A stretch of 64,000 nucleotides of DNA, taken from NCBI GenBank assembly GCA_964630775.1, contig CAZVYY010000002.1, forward strand, positions 62,001 to 126,000, read 5' to 3'. Below the pieces are notes generated by a model, which was not told the origin of the DNA, ran no database searches, and saw nothing but the letters and a program-made list of their open reading frames with translations. The stretch comes from Anaeroglomus sp964630775 (GTDB lineage Bacteria > Planctomycetota > Phycisphaerae > Sedimentisphaerales > Anaerohalosphaeraceae). This document shows positions 17,717 through 25,653 of the stretch, piece by piece (within the stretch, counting starts at the first letter, position 1; every line of letters starts with the position of its first letter). The translations under genes were made by a program, and so were the position numbers.

Positions 17717-18595
17717 ATGAAAAGCCTCTTCACAAAACAATACACCTGGTCCTGCCTGGTTTTGTTCATACTGGGCGGCACGTTTTTGTCCGGATGCAAA
17801 AGCACGGATATTGTGGTTCCGTTGAAGGTACAGCCGCGCACCGATGTGCGGGCAGCATTCGACAGTTTTATCAATGTCCATTACGATAAAAACCGTACCC
17901 TTGGCGGCTGGCCGACGACATGTGATGCGGTGGAAACGACGTTGAAGCTATGGTATGAGCAGGTGCAGGTTCGGCAGCATATTGTTGACGGGACGCCGTC
18001 TGATCTGGCCGACTTTTTCAGTCAGCTTCCAGGCCCGGAGCAATGCGATATCTCGGTGGTTTACCTGGGGTCGATTCAAGATGTCGATGGCAACTGGGAG
18101 TTTGTCAACGGTACAACTGCGAAATTAACCGATGTGCTGGCTTCGGCACATCTGCCGCAACATCCCTGCCGAATTGTGATTTTGGACACCTGTCATGCGG
18201 CGACAGTGGGCGGCGATGAAAACTGGACAAGACATTTTGCTGCGGTGACATTGCTGGCTTCCGGCAGGATGGAAAAGACCTATCAGTTTGAACCTTCCGC
18301 CCTGGCTCCAATTGATGTGGAAAAACACTATCCGAAAGCCTGGGGTTGGGCCCAGACCTATCTGCGGCCGGACTGGAAAAAGCAGATTAGTTATCTTGGT
18401 TTGATGTGGATGGAGACGACGGCCAATATCGCGGTGCCTCCTGCGGATACGACGAGCTGGAGGTGTTTTTTTGAACAATGCCGCAACCGGGGTGCGACCT
18501 TCCGACAGGTGATTGGGCGTCGCTGGGGGTCGCAACTACAGTGCTTAACTGGATCGCCGGAACCACCCTGCCTCACCAATTCTGGATTGCCTTAA
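17717..18595 (+). CDS. lipoprotein with caspase-like (clan CD) fold, apparently lacking the catalytic His
   Basis: 292 aa from the ATG at 17717; the longer frame start lies in the preceding terminator stem. The N-terminus is a lipoprotein signal (LVLFILGGTFLSGC, Cys27 as the lipid site). The central part reads like a caspase/metacaspase core: strand CDISVVYLGSIQDVDGNW at the place of the usual Y-x-G-H-G strand, then RIVILDTCHAATVGG with Asp157-Thr-Cys159-His as in the D-x-C-H/R catalytic motif, then VTLLASGRMEKTYQ. The expected His of the dyad is replaced (YLGSI). If the fold is right, this is either a pseudo-enzyme or one using another His. No good ribosome site is seen. The 3' end overlaps the tRNA-Arg terminator by two bases. 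The function is unknown. Confidence 0.6.
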   Translation: MKSLFTKQYTWSCLVLFILGGTFLSGCKSTDIVVPLKVQPRTDVRAAFDSFINVHYDKNRTLGGWPTTCDAVETTLKLWYEQVQVRQHIVDGTPSDLADFFSQLPGPEQCDISVVYLGSIQDVDGNWEFVNGTTAKLTDVLASAHLPQHPCRIVILDTCHAATVGGDENWTRHFAAVTLLASGRMEKTYQFEPSALAPIDVEKHYPKAWGWAQTYLRPDWKKQISYLGLMWMETTANIAVPPADTTSWRCFFEQCRNRGATFRQVIGRRWGSQLQCLTGSPEPPCLTNSGLP

Positions 18596-18628
18596 AAAAG
18601 CCCCGCAAGTCTTTTACTTACAGGGCTT
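18594..18628 (-). terminator. terminator downstream of tRNA-Arg
   Basis: On the minus strand, aagccctg pairs with cggggctt (one G-U pair), followed by six T. It immediately follows the tRNA. Confidence 0.75.
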
Positions 18629-18636
18629 TATATTCA

Positions 18637-18709
18637 CGTCCCCGACAGGAGTCGAACCTGTAACCTTTGGCTTCGGAGGCCAACGCGCTATCCATTGCGC
18701 TACGGGGAC
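18637..18709 (-). tRNA. tRNA-Arg (anticodon CCG)
   Basis: 73 bases. The acceptor stem GTCCCCG/CGGGGAC is perfect, with discriminator G. The anticodon stem TTGGC/GCCAA closes the loop CTCCGAA, giving anticodon CCG (reads CGG). The T arm ACAGG-TTCGACT-CCTGT is intact. CCA is not encoded. Confidence 0.95.
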
Positions 18710-18723
18710 TGCACAGACGGGAT

Positions 18724-18751
18724 ATTATCTCTGATATCCCGGTTTTGTCCA
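18724..18751 (-). promoter_or_regulatory. promoter of tRNA-Arg
   Basis: Reading the minus strand: TGGACA (18751-18746), 16 bases, GATAAT (18729-18724), each one base from consensus. The -10 is flanked by an 8-bp inverted repeat (cgggatat 18718-18725 / atatcccg 18734-18741), which may alternatively end the dctM transcript. Confidence 0.6.
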
Positions 18752-18774
18752 GTATTTTTTGCCGTTGTCGAGCT

Positions 18775-20082
18775 TTACTTGAGCAATCCCGGAAGCCAGG
18801 TGATGACCTGGGGGAAGACCAGCAGCAGCATGATGCAGAGGATGTAGGCTGGGACGAAGAGGCTGACTCCTTTAAAGACATCGTTCATCGGAATCTCTTT
18901 GGCTGACCCGGCCACCACAAAGGTTGTTGCTCCCACCGGTGGGGTAATTGCCCCCAACGTCGTGATCACGGTAATCGTTACGCCAAACCATAGCGGGTCA
19001 TAGCCCAGTTTATCCACCACGAGGGGATAAAAGATTGGCAGGGTCACCAAGAGCATCGCGAGGGCGTCCATAATGGTTCCGCCGAGAACATAAAGAGCAA
19101 AGATGATAAACAGAATCATCACCTTGGGTATCGGTAAGTCTCCGATGCCGGAGGCCAGTGCGTGAGGGATGCCGGTCCTGGTGAGGAATTTGCCGAAAAT
19201 CATGGCTCCTGCGACGATGGTGATGACCATACAGGAGGCCTTGAGCGTGTCGCGGATGGCGTTAAGAAAGTTCTTCCAGGATAGTTTCCGCTGGAGCAGG
19301 CCGACGACGATAGCCAGAAAAGCCCCCGCGGCACCGGCTTCGGCTGCGGTAAAATACCCGAAAAACAGGCCCAGAATAACCAATAGAAACAAAAGGATGG
19401 TTTCGTAGGCTCCCGCAAGAGAAACAAGGCGGTCTTTCCAGCTTGCCTTTGGGCCGGTGGGACCCCAGGTTGGACATACCAGGCATATCACCATGACGGT
19501 GGCCATCAGAAGAACTGTCAGCAGCAAACCTGCACCGATGCCGCCATAAAATAGTTTCTCGATGGATTGTTCAGTCGATAGCCCGATGATTATCAATACC
19601 ACGCTGGGAGGGATGACCACCCCGAGCGTTGAGCCGCTGGCGACGGCACCGGTGGACAGCCTGGGATTGTACCCGAATTTTTTCATTTCCGGCAGGGCCA
19701 CGGTGGACATCGTCGCAGCCGTGGCGGTGTTGGAACCGCAGATGGTGGCAAAGGCCGAGCAGGCGGCAATGGTTGCCATTGCCAGTCCGCCGCGGATGTG
19801 GCCGACCCAGTTATAGGCGGCGTGGTAGAGTTTTTCATTGACACCGGAGTAAAAGACAATCTGTCCCATCAGGGTGAACAGGGGAATGACCGTCAGGCCG
19901 TACATGGAAAAGGTGGTCCAGAGGGTCTGGCCGGTCATGTGGGCGGCGGCGTCAAAATTGCTGATAGCGGCATACCCGAGAAAACCGACGACAGCCATCG
20001 CAAAGCCGACGGGGGCTCCCATCAGAAACAGGCCCAGCAGCAGCGTGACGATGCCAATAATGCCTATCATGGTTTCAGTCAT
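18775..20082 (-). CDS. dctM: TRAP transporter large permease (DctM)
   Basis: 435 aa, typical of DctM subunits with about 12 membrane helices. Family signatures are clear: MGAPVGFAMAVVGFLGY near the N-terminus, CGSNTATAATMSTVALPEM, YNPRLSTGAVASGSTLGVVI and PPSVVLIIIG, and a second repeat with DALAMLLVTLPIFYPLV and AITPPVGATTFVVAGSAK. It forms the ion-coupled transport core of a tripartite ATP-independent periplasmic transporter, driven by Na+ in characterised members. The start overlaps the dctQ stop by four bases, so translation is coupled. It is the last gene of the iorA-iorB-paaK-dctPQM operon. Confidence 0.95.
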   Translation of the reverse strand: MTETMIGIIGIVTLLLGLFLMGAPVGFAMAVVGFLGYAAISNFDAAAHMTGQTLWTTFSMYGLTVIPLFTLMGQIVFYSGVNEKLYHAAYNWVGHIRGGLAMATIAACSAFATICGSNTATAATMSTVALPEMKKFGYNPRLSTGAVASGSTLGVVIPPSVVLIIIGLSTEQSIEKLFYGGIGAGLLLTVLLMATVMVICLVCPTWGPTGPKASWKDRLVSLAGAYETILLFLLVILGLFFGYFTAAEAGAAGAFLAIVVGLLQRKLSWKNFLNAIRDTLKASCMVITIVAGAMIFGKFLTRTGIPHALASGIGDLPIPKVMILFIIFALYVLGGTIMDALAMLLVTLPIFYPLVVDKLGYDPLWFGVTITVITTLGAITPPVGATTFVVAGSAKEIPMNDVFKGVSLFVPAYILCIMLLLVFPQVITWLPGLLK

Positions 20083-20588
20083 GGCTGCGGCTCCAGGCCG
20101 GGGGCAAGTACTTTCAGCAGTTCCACCAGAAAAACAAACGCCAGCAGGGCAAATCCCGCCGCGACGCCATAGGTAAATGGATAATAAACCATCCGCAGGG
20201 TTTCGGTGACTTCGCCGGTCCTGCAGAGAGTATTGGCGACTTTGCAGACCTGCCAGCAGGCCAGAACCGAAAAGGCCATACAGATCAGCCGGTTGATGAC
20301 ATCGAGCATTTTCTGTATCCGCGGGGGAAACCGGTTGGTCAGAATATCCACCGCCAGATGGTCTTTTTTGCCCTGGGTATAACCCAGCGCACAGGCAACC
20401 ACCAGCGAGCCGAACAGTCCCATCAGTTCAAAGACCCCCGGCAGGGGGTTGCACTGGGGCAGCTTTCGCATCACGATATCGGTGCAGGTCATCAGCATCA
20501 TCGCCACCAGAAAAACAGCGGCGACAGCCATCAGGAGCTTTTGCAGCATCAGTTGCAGTCGAGTCAGAAATTGTATCATACCGGTCAT
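20079..20588 (-). CDS. dctQ: TRAP transporter small permease (DctQ)
   Basis: 169 aa with four membrane helices, as expected for DctQ. Recognisable features include the first helix LLMAVAAVFLVAMMLMTCTDIV followed by the basic stretch MRKLPQCNPLPGVFELMGL, and ALGYTQGKKDHLAVDILTNR after helix two. It binds DctM and is needed for transport. It lies 3 bases from the dctP stop and overlaps dctM by 4 bases, so the three form one translational unit. Confidence 0.93.
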   Translation of the reverse strand: MTGMIQFLTRLQLMLQKLLMAVAAVFLVAMMLMTCTDIVMRKLPQCNPLPGVFELMGLFGSLVVACALGYTQGKKDHLAVDILTNRFPPRIQKMLDVINRLICMAFSVLACWQVCKVANTLCRTGEVTETLRMVYYPFTYGVAAGFALLAFVFLVELLKVLAPGLEPQP

Positions 20589-20591
20589 CGA

Positions 20592-21656
20592 TTATTTCAG
20601 CGAGAAGGTTGCGATGGATGCTTTCAGGTCATCAACAATATCTTCCGCGGGAAGCCCTGCGGCCTTGGCTTGTTTAATCCATTCATCCACATTGGATTCC
20701 AGCAGGGCATTCCATTGGGCCTTTTCTTCGGCGGACAGTTCAATGACTTCGACTTTCTGTTCGGTTTTGGCCCAGTCAATGGATTCCTGAACATGATTGT
20801 CCATGTATTCCCCGGTCCAGAGGCACTGTTCGACGGCCAGTTCCTCAAAGACTGTTTTCACATCGTCGGGCAGGGCGTTCCATTTTTTCTGGTTCATCAC
20901 GACCGCAAACGGATAGATGTTGGTTTCGGTCTTCGTAATATATTTGCACAGTTCGGCGAACTTGAAATCCTTCATGACTTCCACCGACGAGAACAGTCCC
21001 TGAACAACGCCTTTTTGCAATGCTTCGGGCGTGGAAGACATTGGCATCCCAACCTGGTTGGCGCCCCAGGCCTTGAGTATCTGGGCGGCTTCACCGCTGG
21101 CTCGCAGGTCCATGCCCTTGATGTCGGCCAGGGTGCGGACGGGCTTTTTGGACATGATATTGGCCGGGGCGGAGGTGAACATGGTCAGGACTTTCACATC
21201 GGCAAATTCTTTGGGCTGATATTTGCTGTACAGGTCCCACAGGGCCTGGCTGCCGACTTTGGCACTGGGGATTCCCAGCGGCAGGGCGGCGGCGTTGGTC
21301 ACCATGAATCGTCCGGGCTGATAGGCCATGCACAAACAGCCGATATCGGCCTGGCCGCTGATGACGCCGTCCATCATTTCCTTGGCATCCAGCAGCGACC
21401 CCCCGGGGACGGTCTGAACAGCAACTTTTCCATGGGTACGTTTTTCAACCTCGGTTTTCCATCGTTCCATCTGGACGCACGGAAATGTCGGGGCCGGCGG
21501 GAAATTGGCATAAGTCAGCTTGATGACATCGGAGGGTTGTGTTTTTGCGGAGTCGGCTGGAACGGCAGTTTCCGATTGCGGCTGGGTTTTTTTGCAGCCG
21601 ACATACAACAGGGCCGAGACCACCGCCAGTGTCAAAACGATCCATTGTTTCTTCAT
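20592..21656 (-). CDS. dctP: TRAP transporter substrate-binding lipoprotein (DctP)
   Basis: 354 aa. The N-terminus is a lipoprotein signal (VVSALLYVGC, Cys21), so the receptor is membrane-anchored in the periplasm rather than free. The DctP fold is shown by IKLTYANFPPAPTFPCVQME, AVQTVPGGSLLDAKEMMDGV, the hinge DIKGMDLRASGEAAQILKAW, and PMSSTPEALQKGVVQGLFSS. The Arg in DLRASG is the family's conserved carboxylate ligand, so the substrate is an organic acid. Operon context with paaK and iorAB suggests an arylacetate, aryl-pyruvate or similar acid. A ggagg ribosome site precedes the ATG. Confidence 0.93.
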   Translation of the reverse strand: MKKQWIVLTLAVVSALLYVGCKKTQPQSETAVPADSAKTQPSDVIKLTYANFPPAPTFPCVQMERWKTEVEKRTHGKVAVQTVPGGSLLDAKEMMDGVISGQADIGCLCMAYQPGRFMVTNAAALPLGIPSAKVGSQALWDLYSKYQPKEFADVKVLTMFTSAPANIMSKKPVRTLADIKGMDLRASGEAAQILKAWGANQVGMPMSSTPEALQKGVVQGLFSSVEVMKDFKFAELCKYITKTETNIYPFAVVMNQKKWNALPDDVKTVFEELAVEQCLWTGEYMDNHVQESIDWAKTEQKVEVIELSAEEKAQWNALLESNVDEWIKQAKAAGLPAEDIVDDLKASIATFSLK

Positions 21657-21701
21657 GTTCGTGCCTCCTTTAGGCTTAAATATATGGATTCTATGGATAG
21701 A

Positions 21702-22991
21702 TTAACGGATAGTACCGTCTTTATCCTTGTAGAAAACTCGCTTGGCCTTGCCTTCCTGACGCGGCAGGGCGCCTATGGGATAGACATCGCCCCGCGGGCT
21801 GAAGCCCAGCGCTTCTTTGAGTACTTTTTCGACCATATAGCCGGTGACGGTGGATGCGGCTTCGACATTGATGACCACATCCTGAATGCCGTCTTTGTCT
21901 TCGATGATAATCTGGTAATTGGACCCGACGCCGGGAATCTGCATCAGGGCCTGTTCGACCTGTTTGGGGAAGAAGTTGACACCCTTGATGATGAGCATGT
22001 CATCGACCCGCCCGGTAATCGGGTTCAGGCGGACATGGGTTCGTCCGCAGGCACACCGCTGACGGCTTCGGACGCTGGTCAGGTCGCCGGTACGAAAACG
22101 AATTACCGGCAGAGCCTGTCGCGTCAGCGAGGTGATGACCAGTTCGCCTTCCTGTCCATCGGCGACGGGAGTTTCGGTCTGGGGCTGGAGGATTTCGATG
22201 ATGTAATGATCTTCCCACACGTGGATGCCGTCATGAGCGGAGCAATCCATACCGAGTGTGCCAACCCCGCCGGTTTCGGTCATGCCGTAGATGTCAAATA
22301 CATCGATGCCCAGCCCGCTTCGCATCTTGGTCTTGAGCGAGTCGGAAAAGACCTCGGCGCCGAAGATGCCGATTTCGAGTTTGGGCAGGTGTTCTTTCAT
22401 CTCTTCCAGAACTTCCATGATACGAATGCCGTAGCTGACAACGCCGGTCAGGACGCGTGTGCCGAAATCCCTGGCTAAGCGAATCTGGCGGGCGGTATTG
22501 CCTGCCCCCGCGGGAATGATGAACAGTCCCGCGGCCCGGGCGCCGTGATACATCCCGAAGCCGCCGTTAAACAGCCCGAAGGACGGCGTAATCTGAGTCG
22601 GGTCGCCGGCTCTGGCCCCGGCCATGCGATAACAGCGAGCCATGCATTCGCCCCATTGCACCAGGTCGGCATGGGTGTAGGGCATAACAACCGGCGTGCC
22701 CGTGGAGCCGCTGGACATGTGCATCTCGGCCAGCGTGTTCGCCTCGACACAGCACATCCCGAGGGGGTAGTGAACACGGAAGGATTCTTTGTTCATCATC
22801 GGCAGTCTGCCGATGTCCTCGATGCTGCGGATATCCTCCGGGTGAATGCCACGGGCATCGAATGCGGCCCGGATGACGGGGTTTTGGGTATAGACGTGTC
22901 CGGCAATCGTTTTCAGCCGTTCGGACTGCATCGCCCGAAGCTGGTCCTGGGATGCGGTCTCGAGTTCAGGCTGAAAAAACAGTCCGCTCAT
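21702..22991 (-). CDS. paaK: phenylacetate-CoA ligase family, AMP-forming (PaaK-like)
   Basis: 429 aa, the usual length for PaaK. It matches the family: FQPELETASQDQLRAMQSER at the N-terminus, the phosphate-binding loop MSSGSTGTPVVMPYTHADL, FGLFNGGFGMYHGARAAGL, the adenine motif DIYGMTETGG, RFRTGDLTSVRS, and the C-terminal motif RVDDMLIIKGVNFFPKQVEQ. It should form aryl-CoA from an aryl acid, ATP and CoA in the cytoplasm. PaaK-like proteins beside iorAB are known in archaea and anaerobes, where they link arylacetates to aryl-pyruvate metabolism. The start overlaps the iorB stop by four bases. Exact aryl substrate is not predictable. Confidence 0.93.
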   Translation of the reverse strand: MSGLFFQPELETASQDQLRAMQSERLKTIAGHVYTQNPVIRAAFDARGIHPEDIRSIEDIGRLPMMNKESFRVHYPLGMCCVEANTLAEMHMSSGSTGTPVVMPYTHADLVQWGECMARCYRMAGARAGDPTQITPSFGLFNGGFGMYHGARAAGLFIIPAGAGNTARQIRLARDFGTRVLTGVVSYGIRIMEVLEEMKEHLPKLEIGIFGAEVFSDSLKTKMRSGLGIDVFDIYGMTETGGVGTLGMDCSAHDGIHVWEDHYIIEILQPQTETPVADGQEGELVITSLTRQALPVIRFRTGDLTSVRSRQRCACGRTHVRLNPITGRVDDMLIIKGVNFFPKQVEQALMQIPGVGSNYQIIIEDKDGIQDVVINVEAASTVTGYMVEKVLKEALGFSPRGDVYPIGALPRQEGKAKRVFYKDKDGTIR

Positions 22992-23569
22992 ACCATCTTT
23001 CTCCCTTCCTCAAAGGCCTTGAGGTTCAGCTCGACATATTGCGATTTCACACACGAACCGATGGCTTTGTGCCAGGCTTCCAGCGGTAAATCCAGTCCGG
23101 TCGAAAGCGCCCCCAGCAGCACAACGTTGGCCGTGCGGATGTTGCCCAGCTCCACCGCTTTTTTGGAGGCATCAAAGTAAATCAGCCGCCCGTACTGGTC
23201 GCGGAGTTTCTGTTCCACGTTATCAGGATACTTGGCAGCACCCATCGACACCGTAACCGGGATAATCTGCTGAGCATTGACAACGGCCAGGGCGCCCGCG
23301 GCCAGATAATCGGCATAACGCAGGGCTTCGGCCTGTTCCAGAGCACAAAGCACCTGGGCGGTTCCCCTGGCGATGATGGGGCTATAGACTTCTTTGCCGT
23401 AGCGAATCTGGCCGATGACCGAACCGCCGCGCTGGGCCATGCCGTGCACTTCGTTGGTTTTGACATCAAAGCCGGCATTCATCGCCGCCTGGGCGATAAT
23501 TTCGCTGGCCAGCAGGATGCCCTGCCCGCCGACGCCGGCCAATACAACACTGACTATCTGTGAGCTCAT
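22988..23569 (-). CDS. iorB: indolepyruvate:ferredoxin oxidoreductase beta subunit (IorB)
   Basis: 193 aa. The fold of the gamma-type domain of 2-oxoacid:ferredoxin oxidoreductases is visible: VVLAGVGGQGILLASEIIAQ at the N-terminus, KTNEVHGMAQRGGSVIGQIR, and LEQAEALRYADYLAAG. With IorA it catalyses ferredoxin-dependent oxidative decarboxylation of aryl-pyruvates to aryl-acetyl-CoA, or the reverse. It starts two bases after the iorA stop and overlaps paaK, so all are translated together. Confidence 0.95.
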   Translation of the reverse strand: MSSQIVSVVLAGVGGQGILLASEIIAQAAMNAGFDVKTNEVHGMAQRGGSVIGQIRYGKEVYSPIIARGTAQVLCALEQAEALRYADYLAAGALAVVNAQQIIPVTVSMGAAKYPDNVEQKLRDQYGRLIYFDASKKAVELGNIRTANVVLLGALSTGLDLPLEAWHKAIGSCVKSQYVELNLKAFEEGRKMV

Positions 23570-23571
23570 CG

Positions 23572-25329
23572 CTATTTTTTCTCCTCGGAAAGATTGACAA
23601 TCGCATCAAACGGACATGCCTGCTGGCACAGACCGCAGCCGTAACAGAGATGCTTGTTGATGACGGGCTTCTTGCCGGCGCCGTCAATGGCGGGGCAGCC
23701 CAGTTTCAGGCACGCCCTGCACGCCTTGCACTTGTCTTCGATGATGGTGCGTATCCCGCCGACCCGCTTGCCTTCCCACAGCGGACAGGCCGCACGGGAG
23801 ACAATCAGGGACGGCTCAGGAGCATCCAGTTCCCGCGACAGGACTTCCTGCGTCGCTTTGGTCTGATAGGGATTGACGGTAAAGACCCGCTTGATGCCGC
23901 AGGCCCGGGCGATTTCTTCAATGGAGGCTTCCACGGTCGGCTGGCCCATGAGGGTTCTGCCGGTGCCGGGGTTATCCTGATGGCCGGTCATGGCTGTCGT
24001 GCGGTTGTCCACTACGATCAGTGTGGACGAGCCTTTGTTGTAGGCGATGTCCAGCAGGCCGGTAATGCCGGAATGGAAGAATGTCGAATCGCCGACCATG
24101 CCGACGACTTTGCGTTTATCGCCGGCCTTGTCCAGTCCCTGGGCCATCGAGATGCCGCCGCCCATACACAGGATGATATCCAGGCGATTGAGCGGCTTGA
24201 AGGTGCCCAGACTGTAGCAGCCGATGTCGCCGGTGACGATGACGTCATGCTTGCCGAGGGCGTAGAAGATGCCGCGATGCGGACAGCCCGGACACAGTAC
24301 CGGCGGACGGGCCGGCAGGTCTTTGGCGTATTTGGGTTCCGGGACGGCGGCAATCGTCCGGCCTTCCATTTTGGCCCGACAGGCTTCCAGTGTTGTGATG
24401 GACAGTTCGCCGATATTGGGAATCACATCGTGCCCCTTGCAGGCGATGCCCAGAGCCTTGATGTGTTCTTCAAGGAAATCATCCAGTTCTTCGACAATCA
24501 AAAGATTTTTGACGCCGGCGGCGAACTGTCTGAACAGTTCATCCGGATAGGGATATGCAAAGCCCAGCTTCAGCACGGACGCTTCCGGCCAGACCTCGCG
24601 GACATATTGATAGACGACGCTATGGGTAATGATACCCAGTGATTTGTCGCGCCATTCGATGCGGTTGGCCTTCGATTGTGCGGCGGCCGCCTGCAGGTCG
24701 TGAAGGCGTTTTTCGACGGTCTTGCGCATTTCCCTGGCCCACAGCGGTACGGGCACAAAACGAGCTGGATTTTTCTCAAGCCCGATGGTTCGCGGATTGG
24801 TTTGCCGCTCGCTGAACTTGACGATGCTGCGGGAGTGGCTGACCCGTGTGGTGGTGCGTAAAATCACCGGAGTCTTGAATTGCTCGGAAAGTTCGATGCC
24901 GAGTTTCACGAAATCGAGGGCTTCCTGGCTGTCGGCCGGTTCCAGCACGGGAATCTTGGCGAATTTTGCATAATTGCGAGTGTCCTGTTCGTTCTGGGAG
25001 GAGTGCATTCCCGGATCATCGGCTACGACAATCACCATACCGCCTTCGACGCCCAGATAGCTGAGGGTCATCAGCGGATCGGCGGCCACGTTGAGTCCGA
25101 CGTGTTTCATCGTGACGATGGTTCTTGCCCCTGCACAGGACGCTGCGGCCGCGACTTCGAATGCAACCTTTTCATTGGGCGACCACTCGCAATAAATATC
25201 CGATTTGTATTGTACGGTATTTTCGAGAATTTCCGTTGAAGGGGTTCCCGGATACCCCGTGGCCACGGTAACTCCCGCTTCATAAGCGCCGCGGGCGATG
25301 GCCTGATTTCCACTCAATAAATGACTCAA
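23572..25329 (-). CDS. iorA: indolepyruvate:ferredoxin oxidoreductase alpha subunit (IorA)
   Basis: 585 aa. The N-terminal pyrimidine-binding domain (NQAIARGAYEAGVTVATGYP; TIVTMKHVGLNVAADPLMTL) is followed by the TPP-binding domain with CPGCPHRGIFYALGKHDVIV, GDIGCYSLGTFKPL and GDSTFFHSGITGLLDIAYN. The C-terminus carries two [4Fe-4S] motifs, CKACRACLKLGCP and CYGCGLCQQACP, for electron transfer to ferredoxin. The start is TTG at 25329, set eight bases after an ideal ggagg site. As first gene of the six-gene operon it defines its theme: aryl-pyruvate/aryl-acetyl-CoA conversion in an anaerobe. The upstream 25330-25400 must hold the promoter, but I could not pick it confidently. Confidence 0.96.
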   Translation of the reverse strand: MSHLLSGNQAIARGAYEAGVTVATGYPGTPSTEILENTVQYKSDIYCEWSPNEKVAFEVAAAASCAGARTIVTMKHVGLNVAADPLMTLSYLGVEGGMVIVVADDPGMHSSQNEQDTRNYAKFAKIPVLEPADSQEALDFVKLGIELSEQFKTPVILRTTTRVSHSRSIVKFSERQTNPRTIGLEKNPARFVPVPLWAREMRKTVEKRLHDLQAAAAQSKANRIEWRDKSLGIITHSVVYQYVREVWPEASVLKLGFAYPYPDELFRQFAAGVKNLLIVEELDDFLEEHIKALGIACKGHDVIPNIGELSITTLEACRAKMEGRTIAAVPEPKYAKDLPARPPVLCPGCPHRGIFYALGKHDVIVTGDIGCYSLGTFKPLNRLDIILCMGGGISMAQGLDKAGDKRKVVGMVGDSTFFHSGITGLLDIAYNKGSSTLIVVDNRTTAMTGHQDNPGTGRTLMGQPTVEASIEEIARACGIKRVFTVNPYQTKATQEVLSRELDAPEPSLIVSRAACPLWEGKRVGGIRTIIEDKCKACRACLKLGCPAIDGAGKKPVINKHLCYGCGLCQQACPFDAIVNLSEEKK

Positions 25330-25585
25330 TGGACTTACCTCCGATGCTGGTCATTCCTGTTTTCTTAATGGCGACAATACAAAGCCATTATGTACCTATA
25401 AGAAGAAACATTGTACTAAAAACCATCGCAGAATAAAAGCCCTTTTATTCACATTTATTATTCGATACAATGTGTCTTTAATTGCAGGTGGCAATTCGAT
25501 TGTGCAAAGAAGATACGGACAAACAAGGGATTTCCCGGTGATTATTTGTCTTTCATTCCTGCGTTTTCCGAGTATAGTTTTGCTT

Positions 25586-25613
25586 TTACAAATCTTGTGC
25601 AGACAGGTATGAT
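25586..25613 (+). promoter_or_regulatory. promoter candidate for waaA
   Basis: TTACAA (25586-25591), 16 bases, TATGAT (25608-25613), about 40 bases before the waaA start. The divergent 324-base region 25330-25653 otherwise has AT-rich sequence and no gene. Confidence 0.5.
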
Positions 25614-25653
25614 AACACCTTAATTAAAATCGAATTTAAGGAATGAACGTCAC

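Noticed and set aside
20358..22478. 706-residue plus-strand open frame opposite dctP and paaK
   Set aside because: It is the antisense shadow of well-supported transporter and ligase genes. Composition (His/Gly/Gln/Phe-rich) is typical of antisense frames and no motif is present.
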